From contig JAQFVV010006272.1 of NCBI GenBank assembly GCA_028023455.1, positions 5,817,217-5,881,216 of the forward strand: a stretch of DNA of 64,000 nt. The letters run 5' to 3'. A program made the position numbers and the translations under genes. The notes under the pieces were generated by a model, which did no database searches, was not told where the DNA came from, and worked only from the letters and a program-made list of their open reading frames with translations. Positions 1-13,084 of this stretch are shown here, one piece after another; position 1 is the first letter of the stretch, and every line of letters starts with the position of its first letter. The DNA comes from Epiperipatus broadwayi. Lineage: Eukaryota; Onychophora; Udeonychophora; Euonychophora; Peripatidae.

Positions 1-2222
1 AACTTCTGATATTTCTGTATACATGGCTTGCATACATCATTTATAAGTATACATTGAAACTTGCTTATAAACTATGTTATTCTATCATTAATTGCTTTTG
101 TATCCACTCTAATGTGTAAATAAAGTTTGATTTTTGAAAGTAAGAACAATTTACTAATTTGTACATATGTTTTTAATATGACAGCAATTAGTTATATTTA
201 AAAAAAGTAGGACAGTAATTACAAATTTAAATTCTTTAAACAATTCTTTCATTTTACAAATGGCAAACATAAATAAAAATCTTTAAGATTAATAATATTC
301 AATAGTTTATAAATCTTAAAAAAAAAAAAAACATTTAAGAGAAAAAAAAAGTTTGGCTATTATTTATTTTGTATAAGCTTTTGTTTCAATTCAAAGCATG
401 ATTTTTCTAGAATTCACAATCCTTGTAATCATATTGTATATATAAAGCATGATGTGACATATAGCAATTCATTGAAGGTTTTTATTAGCATTCCATGAGT
501 GTGAGAAATGTTTGGCATAATAATCAAATTCATCATTTACTTATTTTATTTAATAAAGTCAATATTATATTCTAATAGGAATAAAACATTATCAGAAATA
601 AGATATAATAAATCACAGTAACAGAAGGAAGAGATGCACACAATACACAATAAAGCACAGTGAAGTAAAATTTAAAATTTGAAAACAAAAGTATTATTCT
701 TGAAAATAATGATTTTCAAGTCTTTACCTAGTATAAAGAAAAAATAATCTTTCAAATTTTATTTAAAAACAAAAACTACCTATGTAGAAAAATAATGCAA
801 TGGGAATGATTTAACAATGATCAATTCAGTGAAACAATAATTTGAGGAACAACAGCCCCCCCCCCCCATATTTATATGGAATTAATTTTGAAATAAAAAA
901 CATCAAAAGAATAATGTGAGAAATTAAAATATAAAGGAACAATAGATTAAAATTTCACTATATTATATATATTAAAAAATAAAAAAAAAATGCTAAAAAA
1001 AAGTTCTAAAAAAAAAAACTCATACAAACAGACTTTATTAGAAGATAAAAATTAATGTCATTTATAATGTTATTTGAATAATAGACTAACTGCCATTTAA
1101 ATGAAGATTTTCTTTATTGACATTTTTTTTTATTGATTTTCATAAGAAAATAAAAATTTTGTAATGATAAAAAGACTTATTTGATCTGATTTAATAAAAT
1201 ATAAAAAAGTTTATTTTTAAAAAAATAAATTAAAAAAAAAATTTTAATATTAAAAATTATTGTCCAAAAATATATAATTTTGTTTGTTTAAAATTTTTAC
1301 GATGAACTAATTTTAATTTACTAAACAAAGATTACTATCTTTTTTGTTTAAGTCAGTAGAAAAGGAGAAGTTAACTTCTTAATCTTATGTATGATTTATG
1401 ACTAAAAAATATTTTCTAGAGTCTATCATAGTTCTCATGTTCATGGAAAATGCATTTTTATATATACTTAAATATCTTTTTACATAAATCCATTAATGGA
1501 ATTCTATAATTATTTAATCACAAACTTGATACATGAATAATGAAGAAGACCTCTATGAAAATAACTGTATATATGACTATTTTAATACTAATTAAAAATG
1601 TTTACAAAAATAAAAACGTGTATCAAAATAACTGAACTAAATTATGTCTAAACTCACACTTACTTAAAATTAAACATATATATAATCATATAAAAGGATA
1701 ACAAAAGTAACATCAAGAAAAAAATTTAGTGGTGGTATCATTTCTTTCTTTTCCTTTTAAATATCAACATTTAAGTAATGAGTAAAACCAATAGGTGCTG
1801 AATAATAATACAACAAAATTGCTTGAAGAGAAGGGTTTAAGTTGTTTGATCATTTGTAAAGGATGCACACTATACTATATTCAGTCACTGACTATATTTT
1901 ATTCAATTCTACTAATCAGATTAATGGGAAGATATTGAAACCCTATCTACCTGATATATTGGATTCATAACTAATTTTTTTAATGCTCTCCATTATAAAC
2001 TTAATCCCCTTTGTTCTTGTGATATAAGGATGGTACGTCAATACTACACATGATAAAAATTCTTGAGTTTAAATTTTATTAGACAGTGGATAGAGCAACA
2101 ATATGTTTTATTAAAAAAGTCATCATCAAATGGCAGCTTAGGTCTGCTATCAGAAGAACTGTTACTTTGACTGAGGATTTTACAATTTCCTGCAAACAAT
2201 GGCCATAATTTAATCTTTTATT
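1..2222. other. AT-rich sequence, no gene seen
   Basis: No convincing reading frame, splice-bounded exon or repeat family was recognised. The stretch is dominated by poly-A/T tracts and short tandem A/T words; one pure C run lies at 856-867. Confidence 0.6.
856..867. repeat. poly-C homopolymer run (12 C)
   Basis: Twelve consecutive C in otherwise very AT-rich DNA. A run of the same length occurs at 9381-9392, and G runs lie at 33257-33265, 34447-34456 and 36190-36203. Confidence 0.95.
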
Positions 2223-2815
2223 TAGTTACCTATAACTGAAGATCACTTTCAAATGAATCAAGATTACTTGAATTGGAAGAAATGTATATAAAATGGGACA
2301 TTATTGAATTTTGTGAAATTTGAAGAAAAGATAAAGAGACAACTGATTTAAAAAATGGAAATTTACTTTAATATAAAGAGCACAAGTAGTAGGATTCAGT
2401 AAAAAAATAACATTGAGAATCATTGAGGATATATCATAAAGTGTCAATATTAGTTATTCAATTTAAATGGAGGATACTAAATGCAGACAATTCAAGTTTA
2501 CATCCAAACAAATTCTCATTGTAATGAAGAAGTAAAGCATTTTTATATTGCTGTATAAAATGCTTTTGATCACACCAAGCAATATTTTAAGTGTCATGGA
2601 GACTTTAAGGATAGAATTGGAAAATAATGAAATTGCTGTATATAATATAGTTGTGAATGTAGAAATGAGAATTTTGGAATTTATAAAAAAAAAAAAAAGC
2701 TAAATGGAAATGAACGTGGAAATATGCAAATAAAGGTATGATAGAATTGGGTTACATTTTGACTAGCAGAAAATATGCATTCAGAATTGTAATATTCATA
2801 ATAGATTCAACTCAA
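2223..2815 (+). mobile_element. RTE-like LINE, 5' endonuclease fragment
   Basis: Decayed start of a non-LTR retrotransposon ORF encoding the apurinic-type endonuclease domain. The nucleotide sequence runs parallel to the reverse complement of the larger copy at 13085-15640: the opening segment (RLLELEE-like), then the IKW and KRQ segments, then a segment related to QIIQVY and the later NRKC-like segment can be followed, with stops and frameshifts between them. No reverse transcriptase follows, so the copy has lost its 3' part. This is unusual, because LINEs normally lose the 5' end during insertion. It is non-functional. The family name RTE (CFDP2/BovB-like) is inferred from the order and wording of the motifs. 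Confidence 0.6.
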
Positions 2816-4928
2816 GAAACAATAATTAGATAGTGGAAAAAAAAATCAGTGAGGACCAACAAAATTTCAATACTAGTTAAATATCTATGATAACAGAAAA
2901 AGAAGATATAAGTGAATAAGTTAAAAACCCATAAGATCTCTCTATTTTGGACTGGTTGCCTCAACCAAACTGATATCTTGAGTAATAACTTCCATGCTTG
3001 TTTACTATGAATCATCTCCAAATTACTACAAGAATTAGCCAACTTCAGAAAATTTACAAGATTACAATGTTTATAGAATACAGTATCTTATGTAAGAATA
3101 ATAAAATTGTTCACAATACATAAAACATTGCAGAATTCAGAGATGAATGAAATCAGTATTCAAAGATCACCTGGAAATCTAAGCTACAAATCCAAACTAT
3201 AAGCTATTATATATTCTACAGACTTGTTTTAATGAAACTTTAGAAAAAGAATCAGTTATTAAAAGATTTATCAATAGATTACAGATAAAAGTTATTTTAT
3301 TTTGCTCTTCATTTTCTTTATGAATAAAATTGTTTCTTTTTATGCAATCTCATGTTTCTTGATCTCACATAACTTTTTTTATTATTACATTTTCTTTTAT
3401 AATTGTTAAAAATGCATTCCAAAATCCTTAAGATGCATGCACTAATAGGGAAAAGGGAGATAAAAAAAACAACTATGCCATCTATCATAATGATAAAATT
3501 GTAGTTAAAGAAAGCAAATGATAAAGAAAAAAAGATTTTGAAATATATTTCTTTATAATATATATATAATCATTTGAACAATATCTTATATATTTCTTTA
3601 TGAAATGGCAGGCGAAAATTGTTTTATTTACAGGTATGAAGATGACTTTATGTAAAGGGAGTAATTAAAATGAGTTTGTTGAATAGATGGTAGAATAAAA
3701 GTTCACATGTATATATGCATATTAAAAATCAGATAGGATTAACTAGATATCTTCATTGTTAAAATATAATTTATTTAACATTAGCACATGAATGTATCAG
3801 TGCAATTGTACACACATAGTGCAAATTTCAATTCATTAGGACCTTACATTTGAAAATGAATTGGTATTAAATTTATATCAATATAAAATATCTGAAATTG
3901 CTTATAGTCATTAATAATTTATGACTGGTATTGTATAAAATTTGAATAAATTCATAGTTGAATGCTCATGGAGTGAATTAAAGAATTAAATATCTTATCC
4001 TTGTGGAATAATATTAATTATAATGTAACCACCTATTATTTATTTGTCAGTGAATATATTTACTATTGATCATGTCCACTCATGTGAATTAAAAAAAGTT
4101 TACCATTGATTTATTTTTATTTTATTTTTGTGGGCAGTTAAGATAGCATTCTACCATGAACCTTATATAGATGTTGAGTAATAAATAGTGTTGATTTATA
4201 TTTTGCTCTATGCAATTAAGATAGCCTGCTAAACATCATTATCAAGACATTTTAAGTGTTATCTTATATGGCTTGCATTTTCTTATAATCTTGGTTATAT
4301 TTAATGAATGTTGATTGATAATGTGAACATATATAGTTCTTAGTGATTTTATTGATTAACTATTCTTGTAAAATATTTTATGGTGTTTTTTAATTGTATT
4401 ATGCAAAATAGATAATACTGTTAAATGATGTCTAATGATTTACACACTTTACAGTTATGGGTAAGAAATCAAGCCAACAATGAGAGAATGTGTAAAATGT
4501 TAAATATAAAATTCATTTTCAAAACAATGTACTTCAAAATTATGATCATATACTCACATAAGTTAAAATTACAATACTATACAAAATGTACTCACATCAT
4601 TTGTTAGAGTTACATTTACTTTAGAATCAATAACATAATGAATGTTAGAATAAATAAACTTAATATTTAAATGTAAAAATCAATTAATTGAAGAAAGAGA
4701 TAATTTAAGGAGTATAAAAATGAAATTTATGCTCATTTTAAAATATCTATTATAACTGGATAATAAAATGATAAAAAGAAAAGTAATTATTATGGAAAGT
4801 TAATATATTTGTTATATTAAATTCAACCAATGGTAACCCTATAAATAGAACATATAAATACATTTATTATGTTCTCTATTAAATAAGGTTTTCTAAGATG
4901 TATTTTCTTTATTAGTTTTTCATTCAAT

Positions 4929-4965
4929 ACATAGATCAGGGAAAATCATGATTTCCTGACCTATG
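4929..4965. repeat. imperfect palindrome
   Basis: ACATAGATCAGG on the left pairs with CCTGACCTATGT on the right around a central AATCATGATT. The whole 37 bp reads nearly the same on both strands and could extrude as a short hairpin. No associated gene is evident. Confidence 0.7.
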
Positions 4966-7900
4966 TCAGAAATACTTATGTGATAGTTATGGATTGAAAA
5001 TGGATAAAAGGTAAGAAGTCTTCAAAGTTAATCACTTAATGTGAACTTTTATTACAAGTTTATTTTATAGTGTTGAAGGAGGAAAACCCAAGATAAAAGA
5101 ATATATTTCCAAAAATGTTAGGGTTTAAACTAACCTAAATTATCTCCTAGGTTCTGATGTAACCTGGTGGCAACCTACTGAAATAATAAAAGTTGCCAAA
5201 ATTATAGATAAAAATTGTAGTATTTTTTCTACTTGTCTGATCATTACAATAAAGTTTCTGGACAAAATTAAAAGCATTTTTATTGCTTCAAAACATTTGT
5301 AATTGTTTAATAAATGATTTTTATGCTGATACAAATCATAAGATAGCAATATTTTTAGATTTAATTAAAAACATCAACAATAACAAATAAATAAAAAGGA
5401 ATCCAAAGAATCCATCTCAGCTAAATTGGGAGGAAAGTGGGAAATTAGAGAGTAGAAGTGCTTTATTAAAAAATATTTTGAAATATTTATTAATACTTTA
5501 AAAACAATTAACCAATTATATATATATTATTTTTTATTGAATTTCTGGAGTTCAAATGAATATGCTATTATTCTTTTCTTTGAATATATTGAAAGATACC
5601 TTTTTCACATAATTTTTTGATATATTTTTAACACAGCTCATGCTCAAAAATATTTGTAAAATAAAAAAAAGAAAGAAGTCCAAATGCAAATATTTTCATA
5701 TTTATATAGATGTCCATGTTTGTTGCCAACTTATGATATAGATGAATAGTTTGATGTTTGTAAAATCATATGAAATACAAACACTAACAAGATAAAGTAT
5801 TGAGTACATGATTTAACTTATATGGGCCACTGATATTTATTTTTTCATTTTTTTTTCAGTTAGAAATCAATCCAGGAATCTTTTTTCTCAACAAAAATGC
5901 TGATTAAATATGAGAACACAAGCATACATAATTTTTAATAAGTTATTTATGCTATCTATCAAATAATAATAAAAATAGAATATTAAAATAATAATTAATC
6001 AATAGAAGAACAAAAATAAAATGAATTAAGTAAGAAATTTGTTAAATGAAACATAACAATGGCATACTTTAGCATAATAAAACTTACCAGATATATTGTG
6101 CATGAAGTATTAAATAGTTATAAAATATTAATTTCTCATTTTAGCCAACCCATTAAGCAAATTGATAAAAATTACAGGTAAATCAAATTCAGTAATGTAG
6201 CAGGATTAGGTACCACAATCAAGCCATAATTTTTAACCTTATTTGAAATTTATTATTGTTTTTATTTCTTTATCACAATTTATTCTATCTAACATTTCTA
6301 TATTTAGAAGTTCATCAAAACTTTAATGAGCCTTCTACAACATTAAAACATATCTATAAATTGATAAGGATAAAGTAATAACTATAAAATTCACCAATGT
6401 GATTATAACATTAGATAGAAATAAAACTAACAATAGAAACAAAATAATATAGAATAGTAATTATACTAGCTTTTTTGAATTAGAGAGATGAGAATATCAG
6501 AAAAAATACTTAGTCTTATATAATATTTAGTTCATAAAAAAACAAACATTTAAGTAGATAAAAAAAAATAGGACTCTAAAAATTTAAGTAAATTTATAAT
6601 AATGATATTAATAATTTTATGAGACTAATAAAGATGTTTGTAGGAATTGATTTGATATCAATATCTAAATTAAATTTATGAAAATCCAAATTATTATTCT
6701 TAAATAATTCAATGTGATATAACAATAGCAAATTTTGAAAATATTTTTTTTATTTACATTTATTGCATCAATTCCTTCATAATTCAAATTACAAAAGAAT
6801 ATAGATGTATATAAGAATTATATTTTTCTAATAAAATTCACAGATTTATATAATACCTGTTTAAATACAGAAATTCAAAAATAAATTTGTGATTTCTTTT
6901 TCTGATCACCAGACCAAGAAGAAATTAATAAAGTGACTATATTAAGTGATTTCAATTTTAATGCTTCAGATAATATCAAAAAAGTAATTTAGAGTTATTT
7001 CTTGTACATACAAATTGAAAGTAGATATGATTCAGGCTGTTGAAAAAAATCTTAATATTTTCTCATTTATAATAAATATTTAGATAAAATATATGCTATA
7101 TATATAAGAATGTACATCCTTATATTTGAGCATGTACGTAATGCAAAATTTTGCATAAAGGATAATGGCAATTTAAAAAAAAAAAACCTTATGTGTACTG
7201 TATTTGTAATTTATAACTTTTCAAGATAAAGCAGGTATTTTTTCATATGAAATTTTTGGAGAAATTGTCTTCCTTGATTCTTGATCAAGATTGGGCAACA
7301 GTGACATTTTTAGAATCATTCTCAGTCAATTAAAAAAAAGACAGATTTGAAAGTAACTATCCAAATATAGGACTAGTGCAAGTTTGCAATAAAAGTAATT
7401 AACTGTATGATTTCTACTATTAACATGTACTACATCATTGCCTTATCATACAGAATTTAATTTATTTCACACCAGCAAAATAATTAAAGCAGCATCAATT
7501 CATTGTATACAAACAACAATCCATATCCATTCATTTAACATATTGTATTTACCAGTGTCCATTATAGTTCACATGTTTCCTTAACCCATGCACTATCATA
7601 CAACTAAGAAAATGACTTCATTCTTGAATTATTTATTCTTCTATTTTGGCAAATGTATAGATTTGAAGTCTACCCCAATCCACTTCTCTCCTCATGCATT
7701 CCATGAACAAAATACACAATCTTGAATCATGCATAGATCTGTTACTTTATCAAGTTTTCTAGTAAGTTAAGCTTCAAAAATGTAATTGTTTTTAATAAAA
7801 TTACTTTTATAATTGTTCAGAAAATGTTTGGAAAAAGATATAATAAAAGATCACACAAATTCTAAGTCTTAAAATAGCTAAATTTTTGATGACATTAATA

Positions 7901-9380
7901 AATAGTTTCATTTTTTGGTATTTGATAATTGTCCCAACTTGGTTTACAATAGCATCCATATTCAAAGAAACTTCAGCAAAAACAAACAGAGTAAAAAGTT
8001 TTATAGAAAAGTGTATGCGAGTTTAGATAATCAAATAATGTTTAATTTTGTGTTCTACATTGATATGGACTTGTTTGTAAATGAGTAAGATAAATTCTTT
8101 TTAGCTGCAAAAACCAAAAGTTATTGTATTAATAAGTTTATTCATATCAAGCAATTCAGATAAAATAGACAAATAAAAACTGGCTATACACTTCAAGTTG
8201 TGCACCTATGAAGAAGAAATAAATCATCAAAATTAGAGAAAGATTAATGTAGTGTTTGCAAATTGAAAACAAATATTTGTGAACTTATTATTCAAGACAG
8301 ACTTATAGGAATACGATAAAATAAAAATAAAAAACAATTTTAGAAAGGCAAAAAATTCAGTAAAATGTTTATGAACAGAATATAAGGAAGCTAACTAACT
8401 ATACTTTTTAAAATATTTTGCATCACAGGCATATAAATATATTTAAAGTATATAAATTCCTTATAAAATTTTTTTTAGGATTTTCAGCTGAATCCAATTT
8501 TATTTTTTTTACTATATCTGAAACAGTTAAAAAATATACTTTAAAACATTTAGCAATAATTTTTTTAAAACTTTACTTCATTCAAAATGTCAATTTTAGA
8601 TTATAATAATATAATAAAACTTTTTTTTTACCTTACTTAAAAAAAAATAAAATCCTTTCACTTGCATATTACAATGCATAATTTAATTAATTTTTATTTA
8701 TTTTTATCAATGCAATATTTAATGATAGCACCAGATAATAAAAATTTTGCATGATTATTAAATTAATGAATTTTTTGAATAATAATATCATCTGAACATC
8801 ATATAATCTATTGGCAAATTTTAAATCAAAATGTTTAGTTAAATTAGAATAGCATGAAAATTTAACAGATAATAAAAAATGAAGGTGATATTTGCTGTTA
8901 ATGGCATAATAAATACAGTATTAAAATAAAATAATAATAAAAGTTACCTTTAACTATTTTTAATAAATTGTTTATATTGACATAAAATTGAACATTGAAA
9001 ACCTGAATTAAAATTAATAGAATTTTCTAAACTAATCCTATGATTTTTACAATTCAATTAAAAGCTTTTTCAAAAATTTTCATGTGACTTAAAGACAAGC
9101 TATAATTACCAATATTAGTTTAAAATTATTTTAAGGTGTTTGACAAAAAAAAAAAAAAAATTACCATGGAAATCATACGCAAACATATTATATTAATATT
9201 TAATTTAAATTATATAAAAGAAAATTTTTTAAACAGTCATGGAAAGTATAAAATTGTCATTATTAATAGATCTATCTATAAGTATGGTAAGTACATAAAA
9301 CATTAAATATCAGCTATTGACTAGATTTATTACATTTCCAATATAACTGTGTCAAGGAGATAATAAGAAATGGCAAATTA

Positions 9381-9392
9381 CCCCCCCCCCCC
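9381..9392. repeat. poly-C homopolymer run (12 C)
   Basis: Twelve consecutive C between AAATTA and ACTTAATA. Confidence 0.95.
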
Positions 9393-11489
9393 ACTTAATA
9401 ATAGAGCTTTTTGGAGAACTAAATTAACATATAAAATACTTATAAATATTTATAGACAAGTTAAAAAATTATAGAAACTTTACACATATATATAGTTACA
9501 ATAATATATAATAAAAACAAGCAGAAATTTTTAATGAAACTTAAACATTTTCTTATTATTTAATCATACTGTTCAATGCATAAAACCGTCTTTAGATATC
9601 ATATTAATTTTTCAACAGAAAGAGTTTTGTGCAACTATAGAATTAAATAGCTATGGATGTACATTTAATGAACAGATGTTATTATCTTTTTTTTTTTTAC
9701 TTTAGTGCTTAAACAATTTTTTGTTTAGAAATACATGAATTAGACATGATATATTGAAAGAAAGAGATGGGAAAAAGATAAAATATTTTAAGAGAATAGG
9801 TATAATATTTGAAGATAGAGCAAAAAAACTGTAATATCTGAAAGATCATCTGGTATGTTAAGCTTTCATTTTGTAATAAAAATACTTAAGCACCAAAAGC
9901 AACAGAGCTGGCTACAAACTATAGTTCTTGAGTTTCAGAGTCAATCACTCTACTATTACATTACATCACATGGGAATTTTGTAATAATTTGCGAGGATTA
10001 ATTTCATGATCAACTTTTACACGTGATATGAATCAATTTGATCATATCTTAAGGGTTCATATTAAAACTATTGACTGGCTACTCAAAAAACTCACATTCT
10101 TTTATGAATAAAAATATCAGAATTTTACATGTAAATAATGAAATCATTAAACAGCAACTAAAAACCATTTCATCAAACTGAAAAATAAAACTGACAGATC
10201 ATAAAAAATAATAATTATGCTAAAGATTATAAATTAGAAAAATATGTGATTAAGCGTATAAAATTATTTTTACATATAGTTCAATCAGTATGTTTTAGTG
10301 TATATGCATCAAAAGTTATTAACAATATATACTTTATAATCCTTATGGATATATAGTTTAAAATATAAATACATCCCAAACAAATTTATTACATTTTAGA
10401 AACACTAATTCAACAAGCACTATACTTTTGACAATATGTTGAAGATGAAAATACATGCTAACATAACTTCTTTTTTTTGTTCATATTAGTGCTGAAGGGT
10501 ATTTGATAAAAAAATCAAAATCAGTTTCATAATCATGTAAAAAAACATATCACACCCACCTGAGTTTAAAAGTGCTTTAAATGCTAAAACCCAATTAACT
10601 GAAGAATTGTTAGCTAAAACTACAGAATAAAAGTGTCAAAATCATTAACATAACCACTCTCAAACAAGCATAGCTATTCCATCTCCAAGAAAGTAAAAAA
10701 ATAGCATGTAGTTGACTCACTGATCAGATCAACTTTCAGGTGATCAAATATTTATTGGTTATTTTATTGTCAAAAAAAAAGCAGCTTGTACATATGAAAT
10801 GAAAGTATTCTAAGTGACCCAATTATTATTAAAATTTCTTACATTGCCAAATTTCAGAGCTATTCATTAAATATCCCTCCATCAAAAAGTAAAAAAAAAA
10901 AAAAAGTTAAACTAAATGTTCTTATGTTATTAGTAATTGAATATATCAATTTTTTTAAAATATAAATTCTTCATAATAATATAGTTACTCATAAGAAACA
11001 AAACTGAATGGAAGCAGAAAAATCTATGTTTCAAATAAAAAAAATTATTATATATTTATTTTGTGAATAGATTCAGATTAAAATTTTTAATAGATGAATT
11101 TTTTCTTTTTTTAGATGATTTTTTAATGTCAAACAATTAATACATATATATATAAAGTATAAAAAATGACTGAAAAAAACTTTGATTTTTCTCTGAAACC
11201 TTAAACAAATCAAGCACATTCACTCCATATATTTTTATTACTACAGTTGTTTTATTATAATGCAATTTATTCACATTGTAAATGAACATAAAATTGCTGT
11301 TCACCAATATGCCCTAGCCAGCATTCTAAGCTTGCGCTTTCACCACTAACTTTAAACCCAAGAAATCATTAGCCTTCTTATTAAATGCATAATACTTGAA
11401 ACATAGGATATATTTTCTCAAAAACATGGTGAAATGTGTATGCAAGTGTAAATATTCATTTTCTTTTTACAGTTACAATTATGACAGAG

Positions 11490-12070
11490 AAAATACTTTA
11501 TGGCCTTCATGTCTTGGAAGAACAACTTTATGGAAAATTAAAAGAAAAAGATAAAGAGACAATCTGAAAAGCAGATGTGTATTTTATTATAAAAGCCTAA
11601 ATATCAGAAGCATAAATGGTGTGAGATTCATTACAAATAAAAAAAATGGAAGAACAATATTGTGGAGATTAATGATACATCAATCAGAATAGAAAGATTA
11701 ATTACCAATTTAATACCAAGTACAGATAATTCAGGTTAAAGATTTATTCTGATGAAAAAAGATTTTTATATAGATATATGAAATGTTTTTCATCAGAATG
11801 ACAAGAGAAATTTCAATTCTAGAATTGGAAAGTGATTAAAAATTGAAACTGCTTTGGGTATATTTGAATATAAAGATAGAAATAAGAGAGCAGATAAATT
11901 TATGGAATTTGTAGAAAAGGCAAAACTGTATAGAATTATATGAATTCTTTTTTTTTTTTTTTTTGGAAAACTATAATGCAGAAACAAACATTAAAGCATC
12001 CAAATGAAGACACAAAAGACTTGGATTTTAATTTGACAAACAAAAAATAATATTAATAATGCTACATGAT
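11490..12070 (+). mobile_element. RTE-like LINE, endonuclease fragment
   Basis: Second plus-strand copy of the endonuclease part of the same LINE family as 13085-15640. Recognisable pieces are the K-D-K-E-T segment near 11540, a segment equivalent to FGIF..KDRNKRADKFMEFVEKA around 11850-11930, and HPNEDTKDLDF with NLTNKK near 12000-12050 (the HPN-D-T..E-D-F-x-L motif of the endonuclease domain). A T-run near 11950 and several stops break the frame. The matching C-terminal piece lies 500 bp downstream at 12555-12815, so the reverse transcriptase in between seems to be deleted. Confidence 0.6.
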
Positions 12071-12554
12071 ATTCTTATATGCTTCCAAGAACAGTTCTCT
12101 TCATTCTATTGTACATCAATATACACCAAATAGTATAATTATCCCCATCTGGTATCAATTGATTACTCAATGTTACAGTAAACAGCTTTAGAGATAAAGA
12201 AAATTGCTCTTAGAAACAGGATATTACATATTTCAAGAGAATAATTAATTGATTCAACACAAAAAATGTTTATCAAATAGAGACCTAACTATTAAGACAA
12301 TATCAAACAGATAATACTGTAAATGTTCAGAAATATTAAAAAGATTAAAATAATGTTCAGTGGTTAATTAAAAAAATAAAAATTACAAGTTAATAACTAT
12401 AAATATATTTAGTTATATTATTATGATGACATAATGGATAAAATTAGTCTTTGAATTAAATTTGAGACTAATAGTTTTAGTAAAAATAATATTAAAAAAA
12501 ATTAATAATGTATTTTCTTATGATTTGGATATCTAATAGAGGCACAATATAGAG

Positions 12555-12815
12555 ACTGCATATCACACAAAAAAAAATATGGAGAAATCTATGCTGGGAT
12601 TAATGAAAGACAAAAGAAAAAATATAAAAATGAGAGAACAAACAGGTATTAGTAACATCAAAGAGGCTAAAATGGAGCTGGATATGTAGTTGGAAAAGAA
12701 GTGAGATTGATAGATAAGAGAAGAAAGTTAAGTAGAGTGATATGGAGAAGTGAAACTACAAATTGGAGAAACAATATTAAACTTGGAGGGGACTTTATTC
12801 TATAGTGAAGTGCTA
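12555..12815 (+). mobile_element. RTE-like LINE, C-terminal fragment
   Basis: Translation shows MEKSMLGLMKDKRKNIKM, then REQTGISNIKEAKMELDM, followed by an R-R-K-L segment. This matches the post-reverse-transcriptase region of the RTE-type ORF (R-S-M-L-G-..R-D-R, then I-E-E-x-x-x-L-K-W-x-W-A-G-H). It has the same strand and order as the endonuclease fragment at 11490-12070, so both are probably ends of one insertion that lost its middle. The spacing between them (about 0.5 kb) is far shorter than a reverse transcriptase domain needs. Confidence 0.55.
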
Positions 12816-13084
12816 AAAATAATCAAATCATTTATTGTTTAGATGTTCATAAGAATTTTGAATATTAGAATTGACAGACATGGCTATGATCCATGAACCT
12901 TGAGCTTCAATTGGCAACAAACCACACAGAGTAGTGGAGTGATAATGGTTGAAGTTAAATAAATTCAGTTTTTAACAAGTGTTATCATATAAAGTTTTAC
13001 AAAATATAAACAGTAAACATTTAATTATAATGAGTGTAACCTTAATTAACTATTATAATCAATTTCAACTATTAACAATTGATT

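Larger units (their letters stand above)
2816..11489. other. AT-rich sequence, no gene seen
   Basis: About 8.7 kb without a recognisable gene. Open frames are short, rich in K/N/I/F/Y and look like chance. Noted inside are a 37-bp imperfect palindrome at 4929-4965, a C12 run at 9381-9392, several A/T microsatellite patches, and a weak SINE-like tract near 9905-9965. Confidence 0.55.
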
